Below are positions 45,740 through 57,100 of a stretch of DNA of 64,000 nucleotides, in pieces. Each line of letters starts with the position of its first letter. Position 1 is the first letter of the stretch. Origin of the DNA: Porodaedalea pini (Eukaryota > Basidiomycota > Agaricomycetes > Hymenochaetales > Hymenochaetaceae); assembly GCA_002794775.1 (NCBI GenBank), contig NBAY01000007.1:62001-126000 (forward strand), read 5' to 3'. The translations under genes were made by a program, and so were the position numbers. The notes beneath the pieces were generated by a model. It worked only from the letters and a program-made list of their open reading frames with translations, did no database searches and was not told the origin of the DNA.

Positions 45740-46031
45740 TTTTCTTAGTATAGCTTAACCTTTTTATCTCATCAATAGTTGTACTTTAACATTTTGCATC
45801 GGAAATATGTGAACTTCTTCACATTACGGGTTATGATTCAAAAGAAAGATAAGACAGAGCGGTACATGTTTTTATGTATCACGATGAAGAATAACAAAAA
45901 AGCATTATGCAAAGAAAAAGAGGTTCAGAGACAGAAGACAGAAGCTAAACAGAAGTGAAGGGAGGAATTTAACTAGAGAAAACATCATACATTCTTTGAG
46001 ACATCCGAGTTGCCCGTCGTTTTGTCCTGCA
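45740..46031. other. 3' flank of the PWWP gene and of the tRNA
   Basis: AT-rich spacer with the tRNA terminator at its left end. No gene seen. Confidence 0.4.
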
Positions 46032-47722
46032 TCACGCCGCAATCTCCGACATGGTCACGTCGCCCAGAGCACTCTCCGCGATTGTCGTGTCCCCAACAGT
46101 CGTCTCCACATCCATCTTCTCGTCCGTCTTCTTGTTCTCAGTCGCAGTGACCGTCTGTGAACCATCCGCTTCCTTCTTCTCGGTAGCTTCGGACAATGCC
46201 GAAGGCGGCACGACGTCGCCGTTGACGGTGCTGGCAGGCGGGTCAACATCCATACCCTTGGTAGATTCTGACCCGTTCGGCTTGACCGCGCTGTTAATCG
46301 TGGTATGCCACTTGTTGACCAGTGCTTGGGCGCGATCCTTGAACTTGAATTCATTGTCACGGGGCACCTTGTCGTCCTCCAAAGCAGAGATGTGACGCAT
46401 GACTTTCCCAATCTTCGAGTGCTGTACACCGATCGATTAGCGGTCCATTCGCGAGTGCAATACGAGTAGGAAACAAAGAACCAGAGGGATATCGCGACTT
46501 TTGTTTGGAAAAGGGAGACAAAATTCATGCGAGTTGAAGACAAACCTGAAGATATTTAATCGACATGTCAAACTCCTCGACCTGGCTGAAAAGGGAATCG
46601 AGGTTCGGCATGTCCTTTAGTAGGGCATGAGCATACAAGCATCGTTGAGACAGCCATGAGAGAACTAACCTCGCTTTTGGGGACCGTCTTGCCCAAAAAG
46701 GAGCGCTGAAGCTTGTGCCTCATCTCTTTGACTTTGTTGGCCTCCGGATCGTTATCCATTTCAGCTAATCGAATGGAGGAGAGTAACTTGGATGAGTTCA
46801 AAGTGATTTTGACAAAAAAAAAAAGTAAGAAAATAGCCCACCATCGCCGTCTTCGTCCTTATCGCGCTTGGCCTTCTTTGCCGGAGGTGGAGAGGCCTTC
46901 TTGCTGGGACCACCGTTCTCTGCACGCTCGCCCTCGTCTTCAGACTCGACCATTTCCTTCGATTTAGAGCCATTCTTCTTCGGTTTGGTCGGTTTATCCG
47001 CCTTTTCAGCAGTTTTCTTCTTTTTCGAGGTTGCCTCGCCTGCGTCTTTCTCTTTCTTTGGCTTGGCTTTAGCCTTTGAACCACCTTCAGACTCGCGCTT
47101 CCTCTTTTTCGCCTTCACGGGCTGCTCGTCTTCGTCTGCCTCTTCCTCTCCCTCGAGTTCGTCAACCTCCTCGTCTGCTTCGGCTTCCTCAGCTGCTTCG
47201 CGCTTTCTCTCCATATCGCGCTCCCATGCCTCAGGGTCGAGCGCAATACGATAGCCACTGAGAAGGTCGCCGCTCTTTTTGTGCGGCTCGCTGATGTACG
47301 CCTCGATCTCATGTTTCTTCAACTTCGAAAGGTCCTTCGGCGGTACCCAAGCGCTGTGCAACAGGAACCACCACACATAAATAAATAAAAAGCAATCAGT
47401 CAATGGATAAAACAGATCAAAAAAGCGGGAACGTACTGGTCGCCTTGGGGGAAGAACCTGACACAGTAAAAGGTCGACTTTTTGCCAGCAGGTCGTTCTT
47501 TGGCAACGTCTTTAGAGACAGTCTCCGGGTCGACAACCTAACGAGACAAGATAACATTGTTCGCGACCGAATTTCAGCTTGGGTTGTATGTTCGGGAGGT
47601 AAAAGCGCGACGCGACGCACCTGAGCAGGCCAAGCAGGGAACCCGCGTATCTTTGCAAGCACGACGTCTCGCACATCATACGTTATCTCATCCTTAGTTT
47701 TAGCAGAACCTTTCTTGCTCAT
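46032..47722 (-). CDS. PWWP-domain chromatin protein (LEDGF/HDGF-like)
   Basis: Start ATG 47722 (MSKKGSAKTKDEITYDVRD). The PWWP domain comprises DVVLAKIRGFPAWPAQV, then after an intron VDPETVSKD, KKSTFYCVRFFPQGD and HAWVPPKDL. A long highly charged Lys/Glu-rich region (about residues 100-240) looks like a disordered nuclear segment. A helical domain follows, encoded by small exons (about 46560-46770: NKVKEMRHKLQRSFLGK; DMPNLDSLFSQVEEFDMSIKYLQ) and by HSKIGKVMRHISAL, resembling the LEDGF/TFIIS-N type. The Thr/Val/Glu-rich tail ends at TAA-class stop 46032. By family it binds methylated histone H3 on gene bodies and recruits partners through the helical domain. Five to six exons. Confidence 0.8.
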
Positions 47723-48368
47723 CGTGGAATGCGCGGCGTGTGAGAAACGGAGGGAGAGCGGAGGGACGGAGGGCGTCAGGCGCTATGATGGCTAAGTGCA
47801 ACAGCAGCGCGAGGAAACCAACGAAAGACTGAGAGTTTGCAGACTCTGATCGGCAAACTCCCGATCCGCGTCCAAACAAGCATAATTTACCTTCTATACT
47901 TGGAATTTAAACCCTAAACTGAAAATCACCTATAACATACACAATATATAAACATATATAGCAGTCTTCTAGACATGTGAGACTAGTAATCTTAAGGAAG
48001 GGTGAGCTGGGCCAGTATGACTACAGATTTTTTTTTGAATCTTTCGACTAGAAAAGGCAGGAAAAGGAATATAGGGAGAGAATATTGATGGCATATTTCC
48101 TCGAAGACGATATGTTTCGATGCTTTAGCTTGCTTCACTAGTACTAGAAATATTAAAATTAATGCTGCTCTGTCTTTGGTTATTGAATCAAGTAATTTTC
48201 TAAACCTTAGAGACTCTCGGCGCTGACTCAGAATTTATGAAAATAAATTGAAATTCGGATGTTTGATAGCTTTGCCCATTTTAGCAGGTGAGCGTAAGGA
48301 CGTTCTCATTCCTTCTCGGTTGCCTTCATCCTTCACCTTCTTTTCTTTTCCCTCTTCCTGACGGCTCT
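47723..48368. other. Divergent promoter region (PWWP gene / GH79 gene)
   Basis: The two genes point away from each other, so both promoters should lie here. No ORF, RNA gene or repeat is recognised; 47880-48260 is AT-rich. Confidence 0.45.
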
Positions 48369-50710
48369 ATGGTGTCGAGGACGTTACGGACACTAGCGGC
48401 GGCCCTCACTGTCTGCGCGACAAGCGTCGCCGCAGAAGTCACTGTCTACGGGACAGCTACCACAGACGCAAGTGGTGCCTTAGCTACAACCTGTATTGGC
48501 GCCATTGCGTGCGATGGAAATGTCCTTACACCCGTCGGCGCCCAAGAGAGTTTTAACTCCTCTATTCCGGTGCAGCTCTTCAGTGGCGGGATGAGCGGTC
48601 TCTCTATAGGAATTCCAGGTCATTTTGGAGGGTTTTCTCTCGAGTTATCGGTCGCAGATAAACTTCGTACGTCCATTTTATCACGAGAATAGTATTGTTA
48701 CGTTGCAAGACTGCCGAGACAAGACGAAGAAAACTAACTCCGTTATACACAGTTGGCACCGATGGCGATCATCTCAACCCCATTTTCCTCAACTTAATGT
48801 CCACCCTTACTTCCAGAGTTGGAATGCTCTACCTTCGAATCGGTGGAAACACCCAAGACAAGGCCACGATCCTTCCTGACGGCCTGCCTGATGGCAAAAC
48901 GATTGAGAAGACAGACGAAGATACTAGTACGGTATGTCAATCGTTTGCACAGCACTAGGAATATGTCTTGCTTACTATATAGCACAAAGACCTTCACGCC
49001 GAGGTTGCTAGTCTCGTCTAACCTGCTGTATGCCATGAGCAACATCTCAAACTTACTACCCATCAAGTGGTTTCTCGGCGTGCCCTTCAACGATACGCAG
49101 AACCCCAGGTTACTCATGGGAGAGCTCGGCGAGAAAATTCTTGGTGACAATCTCCTGGGTCTGCAGCTCGGAAACGAACCTGACCTGTACTTCAACAATG
49201 AAATACGTGCCGCAAACTATAGTGTGACGCAATATACTTCGGAGTGGGGCGAAGTACTTCAGGACTACATCGGCGATTCTAGCATCTCGAATAACTCGAT
49301 GTTTATCGCACCCAGTGTATGTTGTGGTGGCGGAATTGGTTGGAATCCAGAGGACGTGTGGAACACCGGCTTCCTGAATGATTACGCAAACCATCTGGCA
49401 TATCTCTCCGTTCAACAGTGAGTTACTGGTTTGAACCTTTACATTCTCCTGACTCAGGTGTTTGGCAGCTACCCGACGAATAACTGTAATTCTTCGGGCA
49501 CAGTCATTAATCCGCAGGACATTTTGAACTCGATGTTCCTTAACCACAATTCCGTTCAAGGCCTCAATTCCGCATACATCAACAGTACGACCATCGCGCA
49601 AACTCTAGGTAAACCCTTCGTCATGTTCGAGACGAACACCGCATCGTGTGGTGGATTCTCGGGGCTGAGTGACTCGTTCGCCGCGGCTATGTGGACTGTG
49701 GACTACTCATTGAACATGGCGATGTCCAACTTCTCACATTCACTTTACCACGTCGGTGGACAGAGCGATTACTACAACGTGAGTAGTTGCGTCTTGTGTT
49801 TCCGATCATGTCTTGACGTTCTACCTATCTAGGCTTTCACTCCCATGTCGTCGAATCAGAGCAATATCCGCCAATGGACTATCGGCTCAACGTTCTACCC
49901 CATGCTCGTCCTCGCTGAGACCTTCGGTTCCTCAGGAACTGCTCAGGTTGTTGATCTTTACCTGAACAGCAACAACCAGTACACGCCGGGCTATGTTGTC
50001 TACGAGAACGGAAATCCGGCACGACTCGTGCTTATCAATTACCTCACCGACTCCTCCGGTGCGAGCAACTACACGGCATACATCAGTATCGGTGGCAATA
50101 GCACTGGCACAACCGCCGCAACACCTTCGAGCGTCCAGGTGAAATATATGCTTGCTAGCTCGTCAACAGACAAGTTTGGCATTACTTGGGCTGGTCAGGT
50201 AAGGGGTTTCATTTGCTGCACTTAATCCATGCTGACGGTGTGTTCAAGACCTTTGGTGGTGCTTTCGAGTCTGACGGCCGTCTGCAAGGGGACGAGGTGA
50301 TCTACACGTATGAGTGCGATACTACGAACAATGTCTGCGCAGTTCCGGTACCCGCTCCAGCAGTCGCATTGGTCTTCCTTAACTCAGACGCGTTGAGTGA
50401 ATCGAACCCCACTTCCACGCAGACGTTCGCGACCACCGCAGTAGCCGTGCGTACTATTTTTCGTTTTCTATTGCATTGAACTGATTATGCTTCGTAGACG
50501 GCAGCGGCGAACACCGCAACCGTGGATCAAGCGGTTCTGGAGACCTCAAACGGCCGTGGAGGCGGGAATTGGGATTCCACTGGCTCTACGAGTTTCGGGA
50601 GCGCGGAGAGTGATGCGATAGGTTTTAAGGCGATGCTGGCCTCCGCGGTTTTCACTGGTTCACTGATACTCTTTGGTGCCGCGTTCATCGTACATGGAGG
50701 GTGGTCCTAA
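48369..50710 (+). CDS. Secreted glycoside hydrolase family 79 protein (beta-glucuronidase-like)
   Basis: Start ATG 48369, chosen because it begins a signal peptide (MVSRTLRTLAAALTVCATSVAA). An upstream in-frame start would bury that peptide. The mature protein begins EVTVYGTATTDASG. TIM-barrel segments include LYLRIGGNTQDKATIL, GVPFNDTQNPR, LGLQLGNEPDLY (likely acid/base Glu), and FVMFETNTASCGGF (likely nucleophile Glu). A beta-rich C-terminal domain follows, then a Ser/Thr-rich linker and a hydrophobic end (MLASAVFTGSLILFGAAFIV). This suggests a membrane or GPI-type anchor. Several short introns, including after ADK-L (48670 region) and near 49420 and 49780. By family it removes glucuronic acid from proteoglycan-like glycans; the natural substrate is not visible. 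Confidence 0.85.
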
Positions 50711-51115
50711 GTTTATCTCGTCTCCTGGCTTTCTCATTAACACTCGGACATCTATAAAGTAGACTTATCTTGGACCTTGGTGCTAACCCTTTCGTGACAT
50801 TCTTTACTTTGCTGCTGTAGTGCATGCTTACCCCTCCTGGAAAATTTCTTGGCCTGCTCCGCATACTTTCTAATTACATCCAACGTGTAGTCCATTACTT
50901 AATTCCCCATGACAATATTAAGCTGCTCTTTGCACTTTTCGAAGTGTAACGATGCAGGGTGTAATCTAAATTTAGAGAACCTTTTAGAGTTTATTCAAGG
51001 GTTGCTTTTAGCCGACTTCAACCTTCTCTGTCTCTAACCAACACCGTCGTACGCGTCTCAGCTCTTTGGCTCCTTCGCTAGCCCTTCATTTTTACATTTG
51101 AACGCACTGGATATC
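50711..51115. other. Intergenic region between GH79 and the DUF2786-type gene
   Basis: Tandem same-strand genes; it contains the GH79 3' flank and the promoter of the next gene. No other feature is seen. Confidence 0.4.
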
Positions 51116-54100
51116 ATGGCGAAGGCTGGTAAAAAAAATCCAGAACGCTATGTTAGCTTGGGAGCCGATTCTGATTCTGAGTCGTCGCCGTCGTGGATGG
51201 ACGATAGCGACAGCTTCAGCTCGGAGGGTGGATTTGCTAACAAGTCTCGCTCCAAGCGTAAGAGGACGGAGGAATTGGAAACAGAAGATGAGTATATACC
51301 TGGCAAAAAAGCCAAGCCGAAGCGTAAAAAAGCAAAATCGAGAGCGAAGGAGGTTAAGCTTCCGAGCCGAGCTTCGATCACTATCCTCGCCCAGATCACA
51401 GAGAGCGAAAATACTGGTGGTACGTCACAGCAGCACCGTATGATCGACCATATGGTATTAAGAGAATTCATTGCTTATTAGTGGCTCATGTTGAGAAGAG
51501 CGTCCTCGAGCGTATAAAGAAAGCACTTGCGCTCGCAGACCACCCAGGAACCAGTGAACAAGAAGCCCGTGCTGCGATGCGGTGAGCAAGGACCCTTTCT
51601 TGTATCCATGGAATCCTAATGCATGGTTACATTAATAGAATGGCGACTAAACTCATGTCGCAGCACAGGTAAGCTAAATTATACTTACAGCGACCGTTGA
51701 CGCGCATTTTGATAGCTTTACTTCAGCGTAACGCAAGCAGCCGTCCTGGCCACTATGGACGATGCCAAAGATAGGCTGAAAAAGTATGGTTCTTATGCAC
51801 AATCGAACACAATCATATTGTACTCATAATGTCGTTCTATGTTCCTAGAGCGGGGATGTCGTGAGTAGCGCTTGGTCTCGTGTGGATCGCCTTCTCATGC
51901 TTTAGGAGACAGCACCGTCACTGTACGCTGCAAAGAAGGGAGAAATATGAACCTTTCAGCGTGGTCACGGACGTTAGGAATAGCGATGCAAGTTTTCTTC
52001 GACTGCAAGTATTACACAGAATCTTTCGGGTCTCATGGAAGGAATAAAAACAGGATTGATTTTGTTTTCTATGGTTCGTCCAAGCCCATGTTTCCCGATC
52101 TTTTTGGCTTTAACGTGCATGCGTTCAGGATTGGCGGAGCAGACAATAGCTGCAGCCTACGCTTTTGAGATGGTACGTCTTTTGCATTTCTGTCAATGAA
52201 TTAGTTAAGCATGAGGATGCAGACGTACAATTTAATACTGACCTGGCGCGCTGAAAATAAGGAGGCAAAAGGCATGCATGCTAAAAAGTAAAGCGATTTC
52301 TTTTTCGGTTTACGTCTCGTTCTGTTGAACTATAAATAACTGACGGATACTTGCCTGAGCAAATATCCGTCACTGGTCACATGACCGACTTCCAGAACTC
52401 CAACTATATGCTCATATGACTATGCACCATATGCTCACTATACTCTTTATAGTAAACTATTCAATTGTACTGTATATAAGGACGGGCACTCTTGCCCCTA
52501 ATCTATAGCTTTGTCCCACTTTTCTGCTCGTCTAAGAGGTTATGAGCCTTGGCTCCCTCCTACTCATTGCACTCATCACTATTGCATGTCAGACCGTCCT
52601 CCTCATTCACCAACACCACCACTACCAACTACTCCTAAACCAACTACTAGCACTCGTCCTCGCACTCGTGCACAAACACAGGGTGAACAACTAGCCGCAA
52701 CTACTAGCAGTACTACTCAGACTCCTACTCCACCTGTATCTACTGCCACACCAGCGCAACTTGAGCGCGACTTTGAAACACTACCGCCAATACCAGAGCG
52801 CGTTACTCCACCTACTGAATTATCAGAAGGCGAACTAACTGATCCTACTACAGTGCCGCCTACTCGCACTCAGCGCATTCCCCGCCGCGAATCACCAATA
52901 ATGTCAGCACTTAAAGCGGGTGAAATAATCAAACTATTTGATGGCATCGAACCACTCGACGGTGTCAAGAACTGGAAACTCTGGATATTCCGTATCTTCC
53001 AGGCTATCAACGCCACTGGCCACCCAACTCTTATGGAGGCAGGGCCATCTAGTCCAGAAGAAAATACTATTGCAAACACCATCTATGCGGGTGTAATCAA
53101 AAACATCCCCGATAAAATACTCGGCAACTACTTAGGCGTAACTCAAGTACACGTCCTACTGAAACAACTAAAGGCGCGTTACGATATACAAACCACAGTA
53201 ACTAACGCGTTAAATGAAGGAGCGTTGTTCAACGTCCGAGGCCATGTATCTCAACTCGATAAAACTTTGGACGAACTCGAACGACGCCACGCTGAACTTT
53301 GCGCTCATGGAAAACAACCAGCCGACTCAACTTACTTGGCGGCGATAACCGCGGCGATACCACCGCAATATAAATACGTCATAACTCAACTTGAACTCCA
53401 GATTAATGCCGTAAACGAGTACAATAAAGATAAAGAAGACCACGAGGACGTCATACTTACTCCTAACCGACTTATTCAAGAAACTCGTCAGGCCTTTGCG
53501 AACTGGAGCGCGGCGAATACTCGAAGGAACCCAATCGCCGCCACGCACCCTTACCAAAGCGAGGCTACTCACCCCTACTTTAGAGGACGAGGTGGACACA
53601 CTCGAGGTCGCGGCCGAGGCTGTGGCCGATTTGGAACTTACAGAGGCCGAGGACGCGGCCGCGGAGGATACTCAAATAACTCCGACAACTCAAACTCGAA
53701 CTCAGGGAACTCTAACCCCTTTGTTAAATGTTATAACTGTAACAACTACGGGCATCAATCACCTAACTGCCCTCAGCCGTGGACTCAAAAGACTAAAGAT
53801 GCCATGGCGAAGAAAGGGATTCAGGAGCATGCGAAACCTCCGACCACTGCCCACTCGCATCAGGCGAGCACGATGAACGCAGCAAACGTACCTGCGACCG
53901 CTTCCACTTCCACTGCAGTCGCCCAAGCACACCAAGCAACAAATGTCGAAATGCCCAACTTTCCGCTGACGCCACCATTCACTGCGACGATAACTGAAAT
54001 AACCGATGACGTCACTATGCAATTCGACAATGAATCTGCACTTTTCGACTTCTTACGCGACGATCACTACATGGATGCTATTGAAAACTTTGAGGCGAAT

Positions 54101-57100
54101 CATGTAAGCGCCACAGCCATTTACTTAAAAGAAAATTATGCTAATAAACTTTATCATACTATGGATATTATTGATTCTGGCGCCACTCTTCACTTAACTC
54201 CTTATTTCAACCGACTTACTAATGTTAAACAAACTGACCCAATCTCTGTTATAACCGCTAACTCACAAACTTTTATTACTTCAACTATAGGGATTTTAAC
54301 TGTTGAGATCCCGAATGGTGATACTGTAAGCACCATTACTATTAAAGATGTCTATTATGCTAAAGAAATGCACATGACGCTACTTAGCCAGTCTAAACTT
54401 TGCGCAGAAGGATATGAATTTATTTATAAAGGAAATTTGTGTACAATAAAGGCACCTAGCGGTGAAATATGCGGTCAAATTCAATGCAAAAATAACTTGT
54501 ACTCTATATTAAAACATTATCAAATGAGCACTGTGAAATCAATCACTTTGTTTGAACTTCATAAGAAACTCGGACACTTAAGTTATACTTACCTCAAATG
54601 GCTACTTAAGAATCATCCTGAATCAATTCATTACAAAATTACTGACTCAACTGAAACTCAATGTCGTGTTTGTGTCGAAGCAAATATTAAAAGAAATGTT
54701 ATACCCAAAACTCGAACTTCTGAATTAGCTAAAAACTTTGGCGATCATTTTCATATGGATATTTGGGGACCTGCGCCGACAACTGCTATTGGAAATTTTA
54801 AATATTTGTTAACTTTAGTCGACGACTGTACTAGATGGGTCCAAATGAGTTTACTTAAAACTAAAGCGGATGGTTATACTGCTTACATCAAATGGGCTAC
54901 TTTATTATCAACTCAATATGGAATCAAAATCAAAATACTTCAATCTGATAATGATACTGTCTTTTTATCAAATGACTTTCAACTCTTTTTAGACAGTCAA
55001 GGAACTATGCGAAAACTAACTGTACATGATACTCCACAACAAAATGGTGTAGCTGAGCGAACTCATCAAACAATACTAAATCAAGTTAGATCAAACTTAC
55101 TAGGACATAAACTACCGGACAAGCTCTGGGGAGAAGCCGTTAACTACTCAACCTTTATACATAATAGAACACCTAAAGCGGCAATTAACTTTATCTCTCC
55201 ATACTTTAAGCGATTTAATAAAGCTTATATTTTTGATAACTTACATGAATTTGGCACTCATGTCATTTTCAGAGAAGAAAATACTAATAAACTAACTCCT
55301 AAAGGATCCTACGGCCGATGGCTATGTTGGGATGAAGAAAGTAAAGGACATAGAATTTATCATGATCAGAAAATAACTGTTGAAAGAAATGTCCAATTTC
55401 TCGAAGTCGCACCTTCTCGAATTGAAGGGGAGCAAACTAATACCCCACTAGAAAATAATCAAAACAAACCTACTGAAACTACTGAACCAAGAAGATCAGA
55501 GCGACAAAGAAAACCAACTAAACATTCTAGAGGACTTGACTATACTGAAGAACTTAACCTCGCTATTTACTTAACTGAATTTAATGAATTCAATAATGAA
55601 CAACTTGGCGATCCCATCACTTTTCAACAAGCAATTAAGCGACCAGATGCACTTAGATGGGCTAAAGCCATGAAAGACGAAATTGAAACACTAAAAGAAA
55701 GACAAACTTGGGAATATGTTTACCCACCTACTAATGCAAATATCATTGGCACTAGATTTGTTTACAAAACTAAACGGTTAGCCGATGGCCGAATTGACAA
55801 ATACAAAGCAAGATTAGTTGTGCAAGGATATGCGCAACAAGAAGGAATTGATTTCTACTCAGATGACTTATTTGCACCAGTAGCACGACTTAGTACTGTG
55901 CGAACTATACTCTCCTGGGCAGCAACTAATGACCATGAAATACATCAAATAGACATCAAATCAGCCTACTTGTATGGCGAACTAGAAGATGGTGAAGAAA
56001 TTTACATCAAACCACCACCAGGATATAATAAACTACTACCTGACTTAAAACCTGGACAAATACTAAAATTAAAGAAAGCACTATATGGATTAAAACAAGC
56101 AGGAAGACGTTGGTACAAGAAACTAATGTCAATCTTAACCAAAATAGGACTAACTAGATCAGATAATGACAACGCAGTCTTTTTCAAAACAGAAAATAAC
56201 AAAACTATACTTGTATTATTTGTACATGTCAATGACATTACAATAGCTGCGAAATCAACTAAACTATTAACTGAACTAAAAACCCAAATTGGAAATGAAG
56301 TTACTTATACTGACGGAAATGAAATTCATTGGTTACTTGGAATAGAAATCAAATGTAACCGTCAAACTAAAACTATAGCGTTAAAACAACAAAATTATAT
56401 TGAAACTATCATCAAACGCTATAACTTAGAAAATGCTAAACTAAAAAATTCTCCTATGGAGCCAGGGAGACAATTATCAACTGATGATGCACCAGCCGAT
56501 GATGAAGAACTTACTTACATGGAAAAGGTACCTTACATGAACATGGTTGGAGCACTGCGATATGCAGCAGACTGTACCAGGCCAGATATTGCCTATACAT
56601 GTGGAATACTCGCGAGATATTTAACTAACCCTGGTATTAAACATTTTGATGCCACAAAACAATGTTTTCAATACTTACATTCAACTAAAGACTATTGGCT
56701 CATACTCGGCGGAACTGAAAATACTCAACTTACTGGATACACTGACTCTGATGGAATGACAACCGAAGGACATAAAGCCATATCCGGATACTTCTTTAAA
56801 CTTGGCAATTCAATAACATCATGGTCAAGCAAAAGACAAACTTTAGTGTCATTAGCCGTAGCTGAAGCTGAACTTATTGCACTAGCTTATGCGACTCAGG
56901 AAGCTATTTGGCTAAAAAGACTTGTGAATGAGGTTCTGCAGGCTTTGTTTACACCTACTACAATCTTTACTGATAATCAAGCCATTATTACTATGGCAAC
57001 TGATCCTGAATGTAAATATTCTCAAAGAACCAAACATATTGACATACGAAAAGATTTCTTTAGAGATCACATTGATAAAGGAACTATTGCTGTTGAATAC

